A stretch of DNA of 59,914 nt, from the NCBI RefSeq assembly GCF_013294065.1, contig NZ_JABSNM010000003.1, positions 229,459 through 289,372 of the forward strand, in the 5' to 3' direction. Numbering within the stretch: position 1 is the stretch's first letter; every line of letters starts with the position of its first letter. The translations under genes were made by a program, and so were the position numbers. Source of the stretch: Sphaerotilus uruguayifluvii. GTDB lineage: Bacteria > Pseudomonadota > Gammaproteobacteria > Burkholderiales > Burkholderiaceae_C. Shown piece after piece: positions 1 through 7,182 of this stretch. Under the pieces are notes generated by a model. It saw nothing but the letters and a program-made list of their open reading frames with translations. It did no database searches and was not told the origin of the DNA.

Positions 1-252
1 GCGGACGCCGAGCAGGCCCTGCGCTACTTCCAGCGCAGCCTCCAGGTCCGCGAAGACCTGCTGCGCGCCAACCCCGACTCCGCTCAGGCCGCTCGCGATG
101 TCTCCGTCAGCTTGAACAAGCTCGCCGACTTCCTCCGCGCTCGCGGCCAAGCCGGCGACGCCGAGCAGGCCCTGCGCTACTTCCAGCGCAGCCTCCAGGT
201 CCGCGAAGACCTGCTGCGCGCCAACCCCGACTCCGCTCAGGCCGCTCGCGAT
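1..252 (+). repeat. 153-bp tandem repeat inside the TPR gene
   Basis: Bases 1-99 recur at 154-252 with only two mismatches visible at the start of the unit, giving a period of 153 bp (51 codons). Such DNA-level identity suggests recent duplication or gene conversion of TPR units. The upstream copies, if any, lie outside the window. Confidence 0.85.
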
Positions 253-582
253 CTGGCGATTTCGCTGGAGCGGCTGGCGGGCATGGCGTCACAAAGCGAC
301 AACCCCGCCGATCGAGAGCGTGGGCTGGCGCAGCAATTGCGCGCTGTCGACATCCATCGCGGACTGGTGGCGCGGCAGGGGGAGAGCTATTTCTTCGTGC
401 GGACGCTGGCGGTCGGGCTGTATCTGGGCGGGATGTACGCGCTTCAGCTTGACCGGCAGGAGGAAGTGCAGGCATTGCTCGGAGAGCTGGTGGCGTTGCT
501 GCACGGCTGGCAGCAACGCGGCGGCACGCTCGATCCGCAGATGGCCGGACTGCTGGAGCAGTTGACGGGCGGAGCAGGCTGA
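1..582 (+). CDS. TPR-repeat protein, C-terminal part (5' end outside window)
   Basis: The frame is open from the first base and ends at a TGA at 580-582, so only the last 193 residues are visible. The visible part starts with tetratricopeptide-like helical pairs of the type ALRYFQRSLQVREDLLRANP, in an unusually long 51-residue unit. Two copies of the unit are almost identical at DNA level. A non-repeated C-terminal domain of about 110 residues follows (around GLAQQLRAVDIHRGLVARQG to LLEQLTGG). TPR arrays are protein-interaction scaffolds and often form the C-terminus of STAND, CHAT or kinase proteins, but which N-terminal domain this gene carries cannot be seen. A REP-type palindromic element lies directly downstream. 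Confident as a coding TPR gene; function unknown. Confidence 0.85.
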   Translation, partial: ADAEQALRYFQRSLQVREDLLRANPDSAQAARDVSVSLNKLADFLRARGQAGDAEQALRYFQRSLQVREDLLRANPDSAQAARDLAISLERLAGMASQSDNPADRERGLAQQLRAVDIHRGLVARQGESYFFVRTLAVGLYLGGMYALQLDRQEEVQALLGELVALLHGWQQRGGTLDPQMAGLLEQLTGGAG

Positions 583-642
583 GAGGCAGCCGTGGACGCC
601 GGATCGGGCATGCCGGAGCCGGGACGGGACCGCGCCGCCGCT

Positions 643-733
643 CCCGTCATGCCCGCGAAGGCGGGCAGCCACGGTGTGCGGGGCGGTCGGGTCTGCGGCA
701 GGGGTAGATCCTCGCGTTCGCGAGGATGACGGG
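643..733. repeat. REP/BIME-like palindromic element
   Basis: This 91-bp intergenic element is bounded by CCCGTCAT and ATGACGGG, a perfect 8-bp terminal inverted repeat. It holds an inner hairpin GCCCGCGAAGGCGGGC near its left end and TCCTCGCGTTCGCGAGGA near its right end. Related elements occur in thiO (42151-42231) and at 57538-57620. It fills most of the gap between the TPR gene and the MaoC gene; no gene is seen there. Confidence 0.8.
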
Positions 734-758
734 AGAGCGAAAAGCCGGGAGACGCCGG

Positions 759-1220
759 TCAGGCCGGCGTGGCGGCCGCCCTCGCCTGCCGCTTCGCGCT
801 CGACCCCACCTTGATCAGCGCCTCGCCGTCGATCACCACCGTGCCCTTGACGGTGCAGACCGTCTCGAGCAGCACGCGGCAGCGCTCGGGCTGGACCTCC
901 TTGACCCGCACCGTCGCGTGCACCGTGTCGCCCGGGCGCACCGGCGCCTTGAAGCTCATGCGCTGGTCGAGGTAGATCGAGCCCGGGCCGGGCAGCTTGT
1001 TGGCCACCGCGGCCGAGATGACGCTGGCGGTCAGGAAGCCGTGGGCGATGCGGCCCTTGAACGGCGTGCCCTGCGCGAACTCCTCGTTGGTGTGCACCGC
1101 GTTGCCGTCGCCGGACACGCCGGCGAACAGCACGATGTCCGCCTCGGTGATGGTCTTCGAGAAGGTCGCGGTCATGCCGACGCGCAGGTCCTCGATGTCG
1201 TGGCCTTGAAGATCGTTCAT
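759..1220 (-). CDS. MaoC-family hot-dog hydratase
   Basis: A 153-residue single hot-dog protein of the MaoC / (R)-specific enoyl-CoA hydratase family. The hydratase signature is visible as SGDGNAVHTN, with the expected catalytic Asp38 and His43, followed by GRIAHGFLTASVISAA. The length is normal for single-domain PhaJ-type enzymes, which convert trans-2-enoyl-CoA to (R)-3-hydroxyacyl-CoA. It lies 37 bp downstream of an acyl-CoA ligase gene on the same strand, so the two probably form an operon that activates and then hydrates a short or medium acyl chain. The exact substrate cannot be read from sequence. Confidence 0.9.
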   Translation of the reverse strand: MNDLQGHDIEDLRVGMTATFSKTITEADIVLFAGVSGDGNAVHTNEEFAQGTPFKGRIAHGFLTASVISAAVANKLPGPGSIYLDQRMSFKAPVRPGDTVHATVRVKEVQPERCRVLLETVCTVKGTVVIDGEALIKVGSSAKRQARAAATPA

Positions 1221-1257
1221 CGTCGTTTCCCCCGTCCTGTCTTGCCGCGTGCGGCGC

Positions 1258-2898
1258 TCAGCCGATGGCCGTGGCCGACTTCATCTGCTGGCGCAGCATG
1301 AACTTCTGGATCTTGCCGGTCGAGGTCTTGGGCACCGCGCCGAAGATCACGCGCTTGGGCACCTTGTAGCGCGCCATGTGCAGGCGGCAGTACTCGACGA
1401 TCTCCTCCTCGGTCGCCTCGGCGCCCTCGCGCAGCTCGACGAAGGCGCACGGCACCTCGCCCCACTTCGGGTCCGGCGCGGCGACGATCGCCGCCACCAT
1501 CACCGCCGGGTGGCGGTAGAGCACTTCCTCGACCTCGACGCTGGAGATGTTCTCGCCGCCCGAGATGATGATGTCCTTGCTGCGGTCCTTGATCTTGACA
1601 TAGCCGTCCGGATGCATCACCGCCAGGTCGCCGGTGTGGAACCAGCCGCCGCGGAAGGCCTCGGCGGTCGCCTCGGGGTTCTTCAGGTAGCCCTTCATCA
1701 CCAGGTTGCCGCGGAAGAAGATCTCGCCCATGGTCTGGCCGTCGGCCGGCACCGGCTCGAGCGTCTCGGGGTCGAGCACCGCGATGGCGTCCTGCATCGG
1801 GTAGGCCACGCCCTGGCGGGCGTTGAGCTCGGCGCGCTCGCCGATGGAGAGCTTCTCCCAGCCTTCCTGCTTGACGCAGACCGCCGCCGGACCGTAGACC
1901 TCGGTCAGGCCGTAGACGTGGGTGATGTCGATGCCGATGCGCTCGCAGCCCTCGATGATCGCCGCCGGCGGCGCCGCGCCCGCGATCAGGCCGTGGATCG
2001 AGTGCTCGATGCCGGCGCGCAGCTGCTCGGAGGCGTTGATCAGCAGGCCGTAGACGATCGGCGCGCCGCACATGTGGGTCACGCGGTGCTCGCGGATCAG
2101 CGGGAAGATCAGCGTCGGATCGACCCGGCGCAGGCACACGCTGGTGCCGGCCTGCAGCGCCATCGTCCACGGGAAGCACCAGCCGTTGCAGTGGAACATC
2201 GGCAGCGTCCACAGGTAGACGGCGTGGCGCGGCATCTCCCAGGTGACGACGTTCGAGGTGGCGTTCAGGTAGGCGCCGCGGTGGTGTGTGACCACGCCCT
2301 TCGGGTTGCCGGTGGTGCCGCTGGTGTAGTTCAGCGCGATCGCGTCCCACTCGTCGGCCGGCGGCTGCCAGGCGAAGTCCGGGTCCCCCTCGGCCAGGAA
2401 GGCCTCGTAGTCCTTCTCGCCGAGCAGCACGCCGCCCTCGAACAGCGCGTCGTCGACGTCGATGACCAGCGGGCGCGGGCCCTTCACCATGTCGAGCGCG
2501 CGGCGGATGATCGACGAGAACTCGCGATCGGTCAGCAGCACCTTGGCCTCGCCGTGGTCGAGCTGGAAGGCGATCGCCTCCGGGTCGAGCCGGGTGTTGA
2601 GCGTGTTGAGCACCGCGCCGGCCATCGGCACGCCGAAGTGGCACTCGTACATCGCCGGCGTGTTGGGCAGCATCGCCGCGACGGTGTCGCCGGCACGGAT
2701 GCCGCGTCCGCGCAGCGCGCTGGCCAGGCGGCGGCAGCGCCGGGCCGTCTCGAGCCAGGTCTGGCGCAGCTCGCCGTGGATCAGCGCGATGCGCTCGGGA
2801 TGGATGCGCGCGGTGCGCTCCAGGAAGGTCAGGGGCGTCAGGGCGGCGAAGTTCGCGCGGTTGCGCTCGAGGCCCTGGTCGTAGGCGGAATGACCCAT
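1258..2898 (-). CDS. AMP-binding acyl-CoA synthetase
   Basis: A 546-residue member of the ANL adenylating family. The P-loop-like motif TSGTTGNPKG lies near residues 192-201. The ATPase motif GWFHTGDLA and the C-terminal lysine motif STGKIQKFML are also present, so all catalytic segments look intact. The size and the C-terminal AMP-binding_C domain fit medium-chain or branched acyl-CoA ligases, including the 3-methylmercaptopropionyl-CoA ligase-like group. ATG at 2898 is preferred because GGAG lies 8 nt upstream; an in-frame ATG at 2919 has no ribosome binding site. It is the first gene of a pair with the MaoC hydratase. Substrate specificity is inferred only at the level of carboxylic acids. 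Confidence 0.92.
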   Translation of the reverse strand: MGHSAYDQGLERNRANFAALTPLTFLERTARIHPERIALIHGELRQTWLETARRCRRLASALRGRGIRAGDTVAAMLPNTPAMYECHFGVPMAGAVLNTLNTRLDPEAIAFQLDHGEAKVLLTDREFSSIIRRALDMVKGPRPLVIDVDDALFEGGVLLGEKDYEAFLAEGDPDFAWQPPADEWDAIALNYTSGTTGNPKGVVTHHRGAYLNATSNVVTWEMPRHAVYLWTLPMFHCNGWCFPWTMALQAGTSVCLRRVDPTLIFPLIREHRVTHMCGAPIVYGLLINASEQLRAGIEHSIHGLIAGAAPPAAIIEGCERIGIDITHVYGLTEVYGPAAVCVKQEGWEKLSIGERAELNARQGVAYPMQDAIAVLDPETLEPVPADGQTMGEIFFRGNLVMKGYLKNPEATAEAFRGGWFHTGDLAVMHPDGYVKIKDRSKDIIISGGENISSVEVEEVLYRHPAVMVAAIVAAPDPKWGEVPCAFVELREGAEATEEEIVEYCRLHMARYKVPKRVIFGAVPKTSTGKIQKFMLRQQMKSATAIG

Positions 2899-3103
2899 TC
2901 GGCTGTCTCCGGAGAACATGTGGGGGCGCCCGCACGGCTGTCGCGCCGTCTCGAGGCGTCCTGCGGAGCAGCGATGATCCCGAGCGAACCTTGCATCACC
3001 TCGGATCGAATGTATCGAATGTTTGCGTCAGCGCAGCCCCGGCGCGGCCGGCCGGCCGGCGCGGCACAAGGCCGAGGTCAGCTCGCTGCCTAGAATCGGC
3101 TCG

Positions 3104-4723
3104 ATGGACCCGATCCTTCCGCACACCGAGCCCGATCCCGCGTCCGCGCCACGCGAGGCGCTGCTGGCCGAACTGCGCCTGAGCGAGGCGCGGCTGCGCC
3201 TGATCTTCGACAACGTGCCGGCGCTGATCGGCTACTTCGACCGCAACCACGTCTACCAGTACGCCAACAAGGGCTACACCGACTGGTTCGGGCGCGGGCG
3301 CGACATCGCCGCCGGGCGGCCGATCGTCGACGTGCTGCCGCCCGAGGTCTACGCGGTGGTGATCCCGCATGTGGTGCTGGCGCTCAAGGGCAGCCGCCAG
3401 CGCTACGAGTACGAGATGGCGCGCGACGACGGCAGCATCGTCAACGCCCGCACCGAGCTGGTCCCGGAGTTCGGGCCCGACGGCGAGGTGCTGGGCTGCT
3501 TCGTGCTGTCGGTCGATGTCAGCGAGGTCAAGCAGGCGCAGGTGGCCATCGCGCAGGCGCAGAAGATGGAGGCGGTCGGCCAGCTCACCGGCGGCATCGC
3601 GCACGACCTCAACAACATGCTGGCGGTGATGATCGGCAACCTCGCCGCGCTGCGCGACCGCCATCCGGGCGATCCGGAGCTGGCCGAGTTCCTGACGCCG
3701 GCACTGAAGGCCGCGCACAGCGGCGCCGACCTGATCCGCCGGCTGCTGACCTTCGCGCGCCAGCAGCCGCTGGCGCCGCGCGCGGTCGATGTCGGCGAGG
3801 TGGTGGCCGATGCCGCGCAGCTGCTGGTGCGCTCGCTGCCGGACTCGGTGCGGCTGCTGACCTCGCTGGAGGCGCCGCACCGGCGCCTGATCGCGCGCAC
3901 CGACGCGCATCAGCTCGAGAGCGCGATCCTGAACCTGGCGATCAATGCCCGCGACGCGATGCCCGAGGGCGGCGAGCTGCGCATCGAGACCGACGAGTGC
4001 CTGCTCGACGCGGCCGAGGCGGCCGAGGCCGAGGTGCTGCCCGGGCGCCATGTGCGCATCAGCGTCACCGACACCGGCATCGGCATGGACGAGGCGACGC
4101 GGGCGCGGGTCTTCGAGCCCTTCTTCACCACCAAGCGCTTCGGCCAGGGCAGCGGCCTGGGCCTGCCGATGGTCTACGGCTTCGTGCGCCAGTGCGGCGG
4201 CGGCGTGCTGCTGCACAGCCGCCCCGGTGCCGGCACCCGGGTGACGCTGCTGCTGCAGCCGGCCGAGATGCCGGCCGCGGCCACCGTGCCGGCCGCCGCC
4301 CCGGGTGCGGCCGCGGACCTCGCCCCGGCCGAGGGCGCGCAGGCCGGGGGCATGCCGCCGCGTCCGGGCCGGCCTCTGGTGCTGCTGGTCGACGACCAGG
4401 TCGAGCTGCGCCGCATCGTGCGCCGCGAGCTCGTCGCGCTCGGCCATCCGGTCATCGAGGCCGGCGACGGCGACGAGGCCCGCGAGATCCTCGACGCGGT
4501 GCCCGGCATCGGCCTGCTGATCACCGACATCGTCATGCCCGGGAGCACCGACGGGCGCGCGCTGTGCCGCCACGCCGCGCGCACCCGCCCCGGCCTGCGC
4601 ATGCTGATGATCAGCGGATACTCGGACGAGCAGCCCGGCCAGGCGAGCGACCCCTGGCCGCTGCTGCGCAAGCCGTTCACGCCCGAAGAACTGAGATCCA
4701 CCCTCGAGGAGACACTGAAATGA
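3104..4723 (+). CDS. PAS hybrid sensor histidine kinase with receiver domain
   Basis: A 539-residue cytoplasmic hybrid kinase with no transmembrane segment. A PAS domain spans about residues 28-145. The dimerization/phosphoacceptor H-box GGIAHDLNN follows with His167, then an HATPase domain with N-box (NLAINARDAMPEGG), G1 (DTGIGM), F-box (FEPFFTTK) and G2 (GSGLGLPM). A Pro/Ala linker leads to a C-terminal receiver domain with LLVDD, phosphoacceptor LLITDIVMPG and LRKPF. The ATG at 3104 stands 7 nt after TAGAAT (3091-3096), so the message may have a very short leader. An upstream ATG at 3023 in the same frame would add a low-complexity 27-residue tail and is less likely. The stop overlaps the start of the response regulator. 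Confidence 0.93.
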   Translation: MDPILPHTEPDPASAPREALLAELRLSEARLRLIFDNVPALIGYFDRNHVYQYANKGYTDWFGRGRDIAAGRPIVDVLPPEVYAVVIPHVVLALKGSRQRYEYEMARDDGSIVNARTELVPEFGPDGEVLGCFVLSVDVSEVKQAQVAIAQAQKMEAVGQLTGGIAHDLNNMLAVMIGNLAALRDRHPGDPELAEFLTPALKAAHSGADLIRRLLTFARQQPLAPRAVDVGEVVADAAQLLVRSLPDSVRLLTSLEAPHRRLIARTDAHQLESAILNLAINARDAMPEGGELRIETDECLLDAAEAAEAEVLPGRHVRISVTDTGIGMDEATRARVFEPFFTTKRFGQGSGLGLPMVYGFVRQCGGGVLLHSRPGAGTRVTLLLQPAEMPAAATVPAAAPGAAADLAPAEGAQAGGMPPRPGRPLVLLVDDQVELRRIVRRELVALGHPVIEAGDGDEAREILDAVPGIGLLITDIVMPGSTDGRALCRHAARTRPGLRMLMISGYSDEQPGQASDPWPLLRKPFTPEELRSTLEETLK

Positions 4724-5460
4724 GCCCGAAGAGCTCGCCAAGTCCCAACCGGTCGCCCGGAGACGGCGCCCGCATCCTGATCGTCGAGGACGATGCCGAG
4801 GTGGCCCGCCTGCTGCAGACGGTGCTGCGCGACTTCGGCTTCGAGGCCTGCCCCTGCCGCAGCGCCGCCGAGACCCGCCAGCAGCTCGCGCAGCAGGTGC
4901 CCGACCTGTGCATTCTCGACCTCGGCCTGCCCGACGGCGACGGCATGGAGCTGATGCAGGAGATCCAGCGTCGCCACGACTGCGGCCTGCTGATCCTGAG
5001 CGGCCGCGCCTGGATCGGCGACCGGGTCATGGGCCTGGAGCTGGGCGCCGACGACTACGTGACCAAGCCCTTCGAGCCGCGCGAGCTGGTCGCGCGGGTG
5101 CGCAGCATCCTGCGCCGGCGCGGCCAGGGCGGCGACGAGCGCGGCCCGCAGCTGGCGCGCTTCGGCAACGGCTGGACCTTCCAGCCCGACACCAACCTGC
5201 TGCGCAGCGCCAGCGGCCAGGAATGGACGCTGAGCTCGGGCGAGGCGCGGCTGCTGGCGACCTTCCTGCAGCGGCCCAACCGCATCCTCGCGCGCGAGCA
5301 GATCTGCGGCGACCCCGATCTCTCGCCGCTGGACCGCAGCATCGACGTGCGCATCTCGCGGCTGCGCCGCAAGATCGAGACCGATCCGCACAACCCGAAG
5401 ATGATCCGCACCGTCTACGGCGCGGGCTACCTCTTCGCCAGCGAGGTCAGCTGGAACTGA
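4720..5460 (+). CDS. OmpR/PhoB-family response regulator
   Basis: A 246-residue two-domain regulator. The receiver has the acidic pair in ILIVEDDAEV, phosphoacceptor Asp67 in CILDLGLPDG and the conserved Lys in VTKPFEP. The C-terminal winged helix ends with the usual DVRISRLRRKIE and VYGAGYLFA segments. The ATGA overlap with the hybrid kinase at 4720-4723 implies translational coupling and a cognate pair. The kinase has its own receiver, so phosphate may pass through an internal branch. The 3' end overlaps the convergent fdhD gene by 14 bp. Target genes are unknown; the neighbouring formate dehydrogenase genes are one possibility, inferred from position only. Confidence 0.95.
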   Translation: MSPKSSPSPNRSPGDGARILIVEDDAEVARLLQTVLRDFGFEACPCRSAAETRQQLAQQVPDLCILDLGLPDGDGMELMQEIQRRHDCGLLILSGRAWIGDRVMGLELGADDYVTKPFEPRELVARVRSILRRRGQGGDERGPQLARFGNGWTFQPDTNLLRSASGQEWTLSSGEARLLATFLQRPNRILAREQICGDPDLSPLDRSIDVRISRLRRKIETDPHNPKMIRTVYGAGYLFASEVSWN

Positions 5461-6331
5461 CCGGGGCCGGCGCCGACGCGAGCAGCCGGCGCGTGTGGCT
5501 GTAGGCCACCGCCCGGTCGCCGCGCACGAAGCCGGCCAGCACCAGGCCGGCGGCCTCGGCGGTGCGCACCGCCAGCCCGGTCGGCGCCGACACGGCCGCG
5601 AGCAGGCCGAAGCCGGCATGCGCGGCCTTGTAGACCATCTCGTAGCTGGCACGGCTGGTGACGACGACGAAGCCCGTGGCCGGATCGGTGCCGGCGCGGG
5701 CCAGCGCGCCGATCAGCTTGTCGAGCGCGTTGTGGCGGCCGACATCCTCGCGCAGCGTCAGCACCTCGCCGTCGGGCGCGCACCAGGCGGCGGCGTGGGC
5801 CGCGCCGGTGGCCTTCTGCAGATGCTGGTGGCTCGGCAGCGCCGCCATCGCCCGCTCGAGCGCGCGGGCCTCGATCTCGATGCAGGCCGCCTCGCGGCCC
5901 ACCGGGCGCACCGCCTCGGCCAGGCTCTCGGTGCCGCACAGGCCGCAGCCGGTGCGCCCGGCCAGCGTGCGCCGGCGCTCCTTCAGCCGCATGAAGCAGC
6001 GCAGCGTCACCTTCAGCTCGACCGACAGGCCGCGCTCGGTGGTGCCGGCCAGCGCGACGCTCCCGCCCAGGTCGGCGGGCAGGATCTCGACGTCGAGCAG
6101 GTCGTCGGGCGAATCGATGATGCCCTCCGACAGCGAGAAGCCCAGCGCGAAGTCCTCCAGGTCGGCCGGCGAGGCCAGCATCACCGCATGCGAGATGCCG
6201 TTGTAGACCAGCGCGACCGGCAGCTCCTCGGCCAGCGTCTCGACATGCGGCTCGCGCCGGCCGGCCTGCAGGCGCTCGACCGGCCGGGTTCCGGTCGGAT
6301 CGGGCAGGGATTCGTGATCGTCTTCATGCAT
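5447..6331 (-). CDS. fdhD: Formate dehydrogenase sulfurtransferase FdhD (FdsC-type)
   Basis: A 294-residue FdhD-family protein. The family delivers sulfur from IscS to the bis-MGD cofactor of formate dehydrogenase. The sulfur-carrying pair is visible as GRTGCGLCGTE with Cys129 and Cys132. Other family signatures include FALGFSLSEGII, LREDVGRHNALDKLIG and TSRASYEMVYKAA. In Cupriavidus-type fds operons this gene (fdsC) lies between fdsA and fdsD; here it is 2.5 kb downstream of fdsD, on the same strand, separated by two unrelated genes on the other strand. It must therefore have its own promoter. It is very likely the maturase for the fds enzyme in this window. Confidence 0.95.
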   Translation of the reverse strand: MHEDDHESLPDPTGTRPVERLQAGRREPHVETLAEELPVALVYNGISHAVMLASPADLEDFALGFSLSEGIIDSPDDLLDVEILPADLGGSVALAGTTERGLSVELKVTLRCFMRLKERRRTLAGRTGCGLCGTESLAEAVRPVGREAACIEIEARALERAMAALPSHQHLQKATGAAHAAAWCAPDGEVLTLREDVGRHNALDKLIGALARAGTDPATGFVVVTSRASYEMVYKAAHAGFGLLAAVSAPTGLAVRTAEAAGLVLAGFVRGDRAVAYSHTRRLLASAPAPVSSS

Positions 6332-6462
6332 GGAAGCGATTCTGGCACCGGCATCGTGTCACGGTGCGGACGCGGAGATGTGCGGCCAGATCCGGCAAAA
6401 CCCCGCGAATGGAGGATGATCGCGGGTTCGCAAGATCGATGCTCCGAAGTCCGGCCTGACGC

Positions 6463-7032
6463 ATGAAACCCCGCTGCTCCCTGTTCCTCGCCACCACGCT
6501 CGACGGCTACATCAGCCGCCCCGACGGACGCATCGACTGGCTCGACGAGGCCAACCGGTGCATTCCGCCCGGCGAGGACTGCGGCACCGCCGACTTCCTG
6601 TCCACCGTCGACGCGGTGGTGATGGGCCGAGGCACCTTCGAGCTGCTGCTGGGCGACGGCGTCTGGCCCTACGGCAGCCGGCCGGTGCGGGTGATGAGCC
6701 GCCGGCCGCTGGCCATTCCCGAGGCGCTGCGAGCCACCGTGCAGGCCAGCGCGGCCGCACCGGCAGCGGTGCTCGACGAGCTCGGCCGGCTCGGCGCGCG
6801 CCATGTCTATGTCGACGGCGCGCGGCTGCTGGGCGCCTTCCTCGCCGAGCGCCTGGTCGACGAGATCACGCTGACGGTGGTGCCGGTGCTGATCGGCCAG
6901 GGCCGGCCGCTGGGCGGGCCGCTGCAGGCCGACCTGAAGCTCGCGCTGGTGTCGACCCGCGCCTACGGCTTCGGCTTCGTGCAGCAGCGCTACCGCATCG
7001 AACACCAGGACGCGCCAGCGCGCCGAGCGTGA
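6463..7032 (+). CDS. RibD C-terminal/dihydrofolate reductase-like protein
   Basis: A 189-residue protein of the RibD_C / DHFR fold family, recognised from the N-terminal SLFLATTLDGYISRPDG, the middle VVMGRGTFE and the C-terminal strand VPVLIGQGRPLG. Family members are NADPH-dependent reductases, but many stand-alone copies have no assigned substrate, so a role in riboflavin or folate metabolism should not be assumed. It is divergent from fdhD, with a 131-bp gap that contains a 7-bp inverted repeat (CCCGCGA / TCGCGGG, 6402-6408 and 6420-6426). It interrupts the otherwise formate-related block. Confidence 0.85.
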   Translation: MKPRCSLFLATTLDGYISRPDGRIDWLDEANRCIPPGEDCGTADFLSTVDAVVMGRGTFELLLGDGVWPYGSRPVRVMSRRPLAIPEALRATVQASAAAPAAVLDELGRLGARHVYVDGARLLGAFLAERLVDEITLTVVPVLIGQGRPLGGPLQADLKLALVSTRAYGFGFVQQRYRIEHQDAPARRA

Positions 7033-7117
7033 ACAGGCTCACGCCGGCCTGAACCGCAAGGTCCGGCAGGACCGCATCTGGAAAAGACGGGAATTCACTT
7101 CCTGTTCGATCGATCGA

Positions 7118-7169
7118 AAACGGACAGACCGTCCCGCGGCACGCCCGTGCCGCTCCGTGCTGTCCGTTT
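7118..7169 (+). promoter_or_regulatory. Nested hairpin in the leader of the subtilase gene
   Basis: A perfect 10-bp inverted repeat AAACGGACAG (7118-7127) / CTGTCCGTTT (7160-7169) encloses a second perfect 8-bp hairpin GCGGCACG (7136-7143) / CGTGCCGC (7146-7153). The whole forms a 52-nt stem with an interior loop. It ends 13 nt before the subtilase ATG at 7183, next to the GGAGAG ribosome binding site. It may act as a leader control element or as a terminator of the upstream gene; there is no U-tract. Confidence 0.6.
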
Positions 7170-7182
7170 CCGGAGAGATCCG

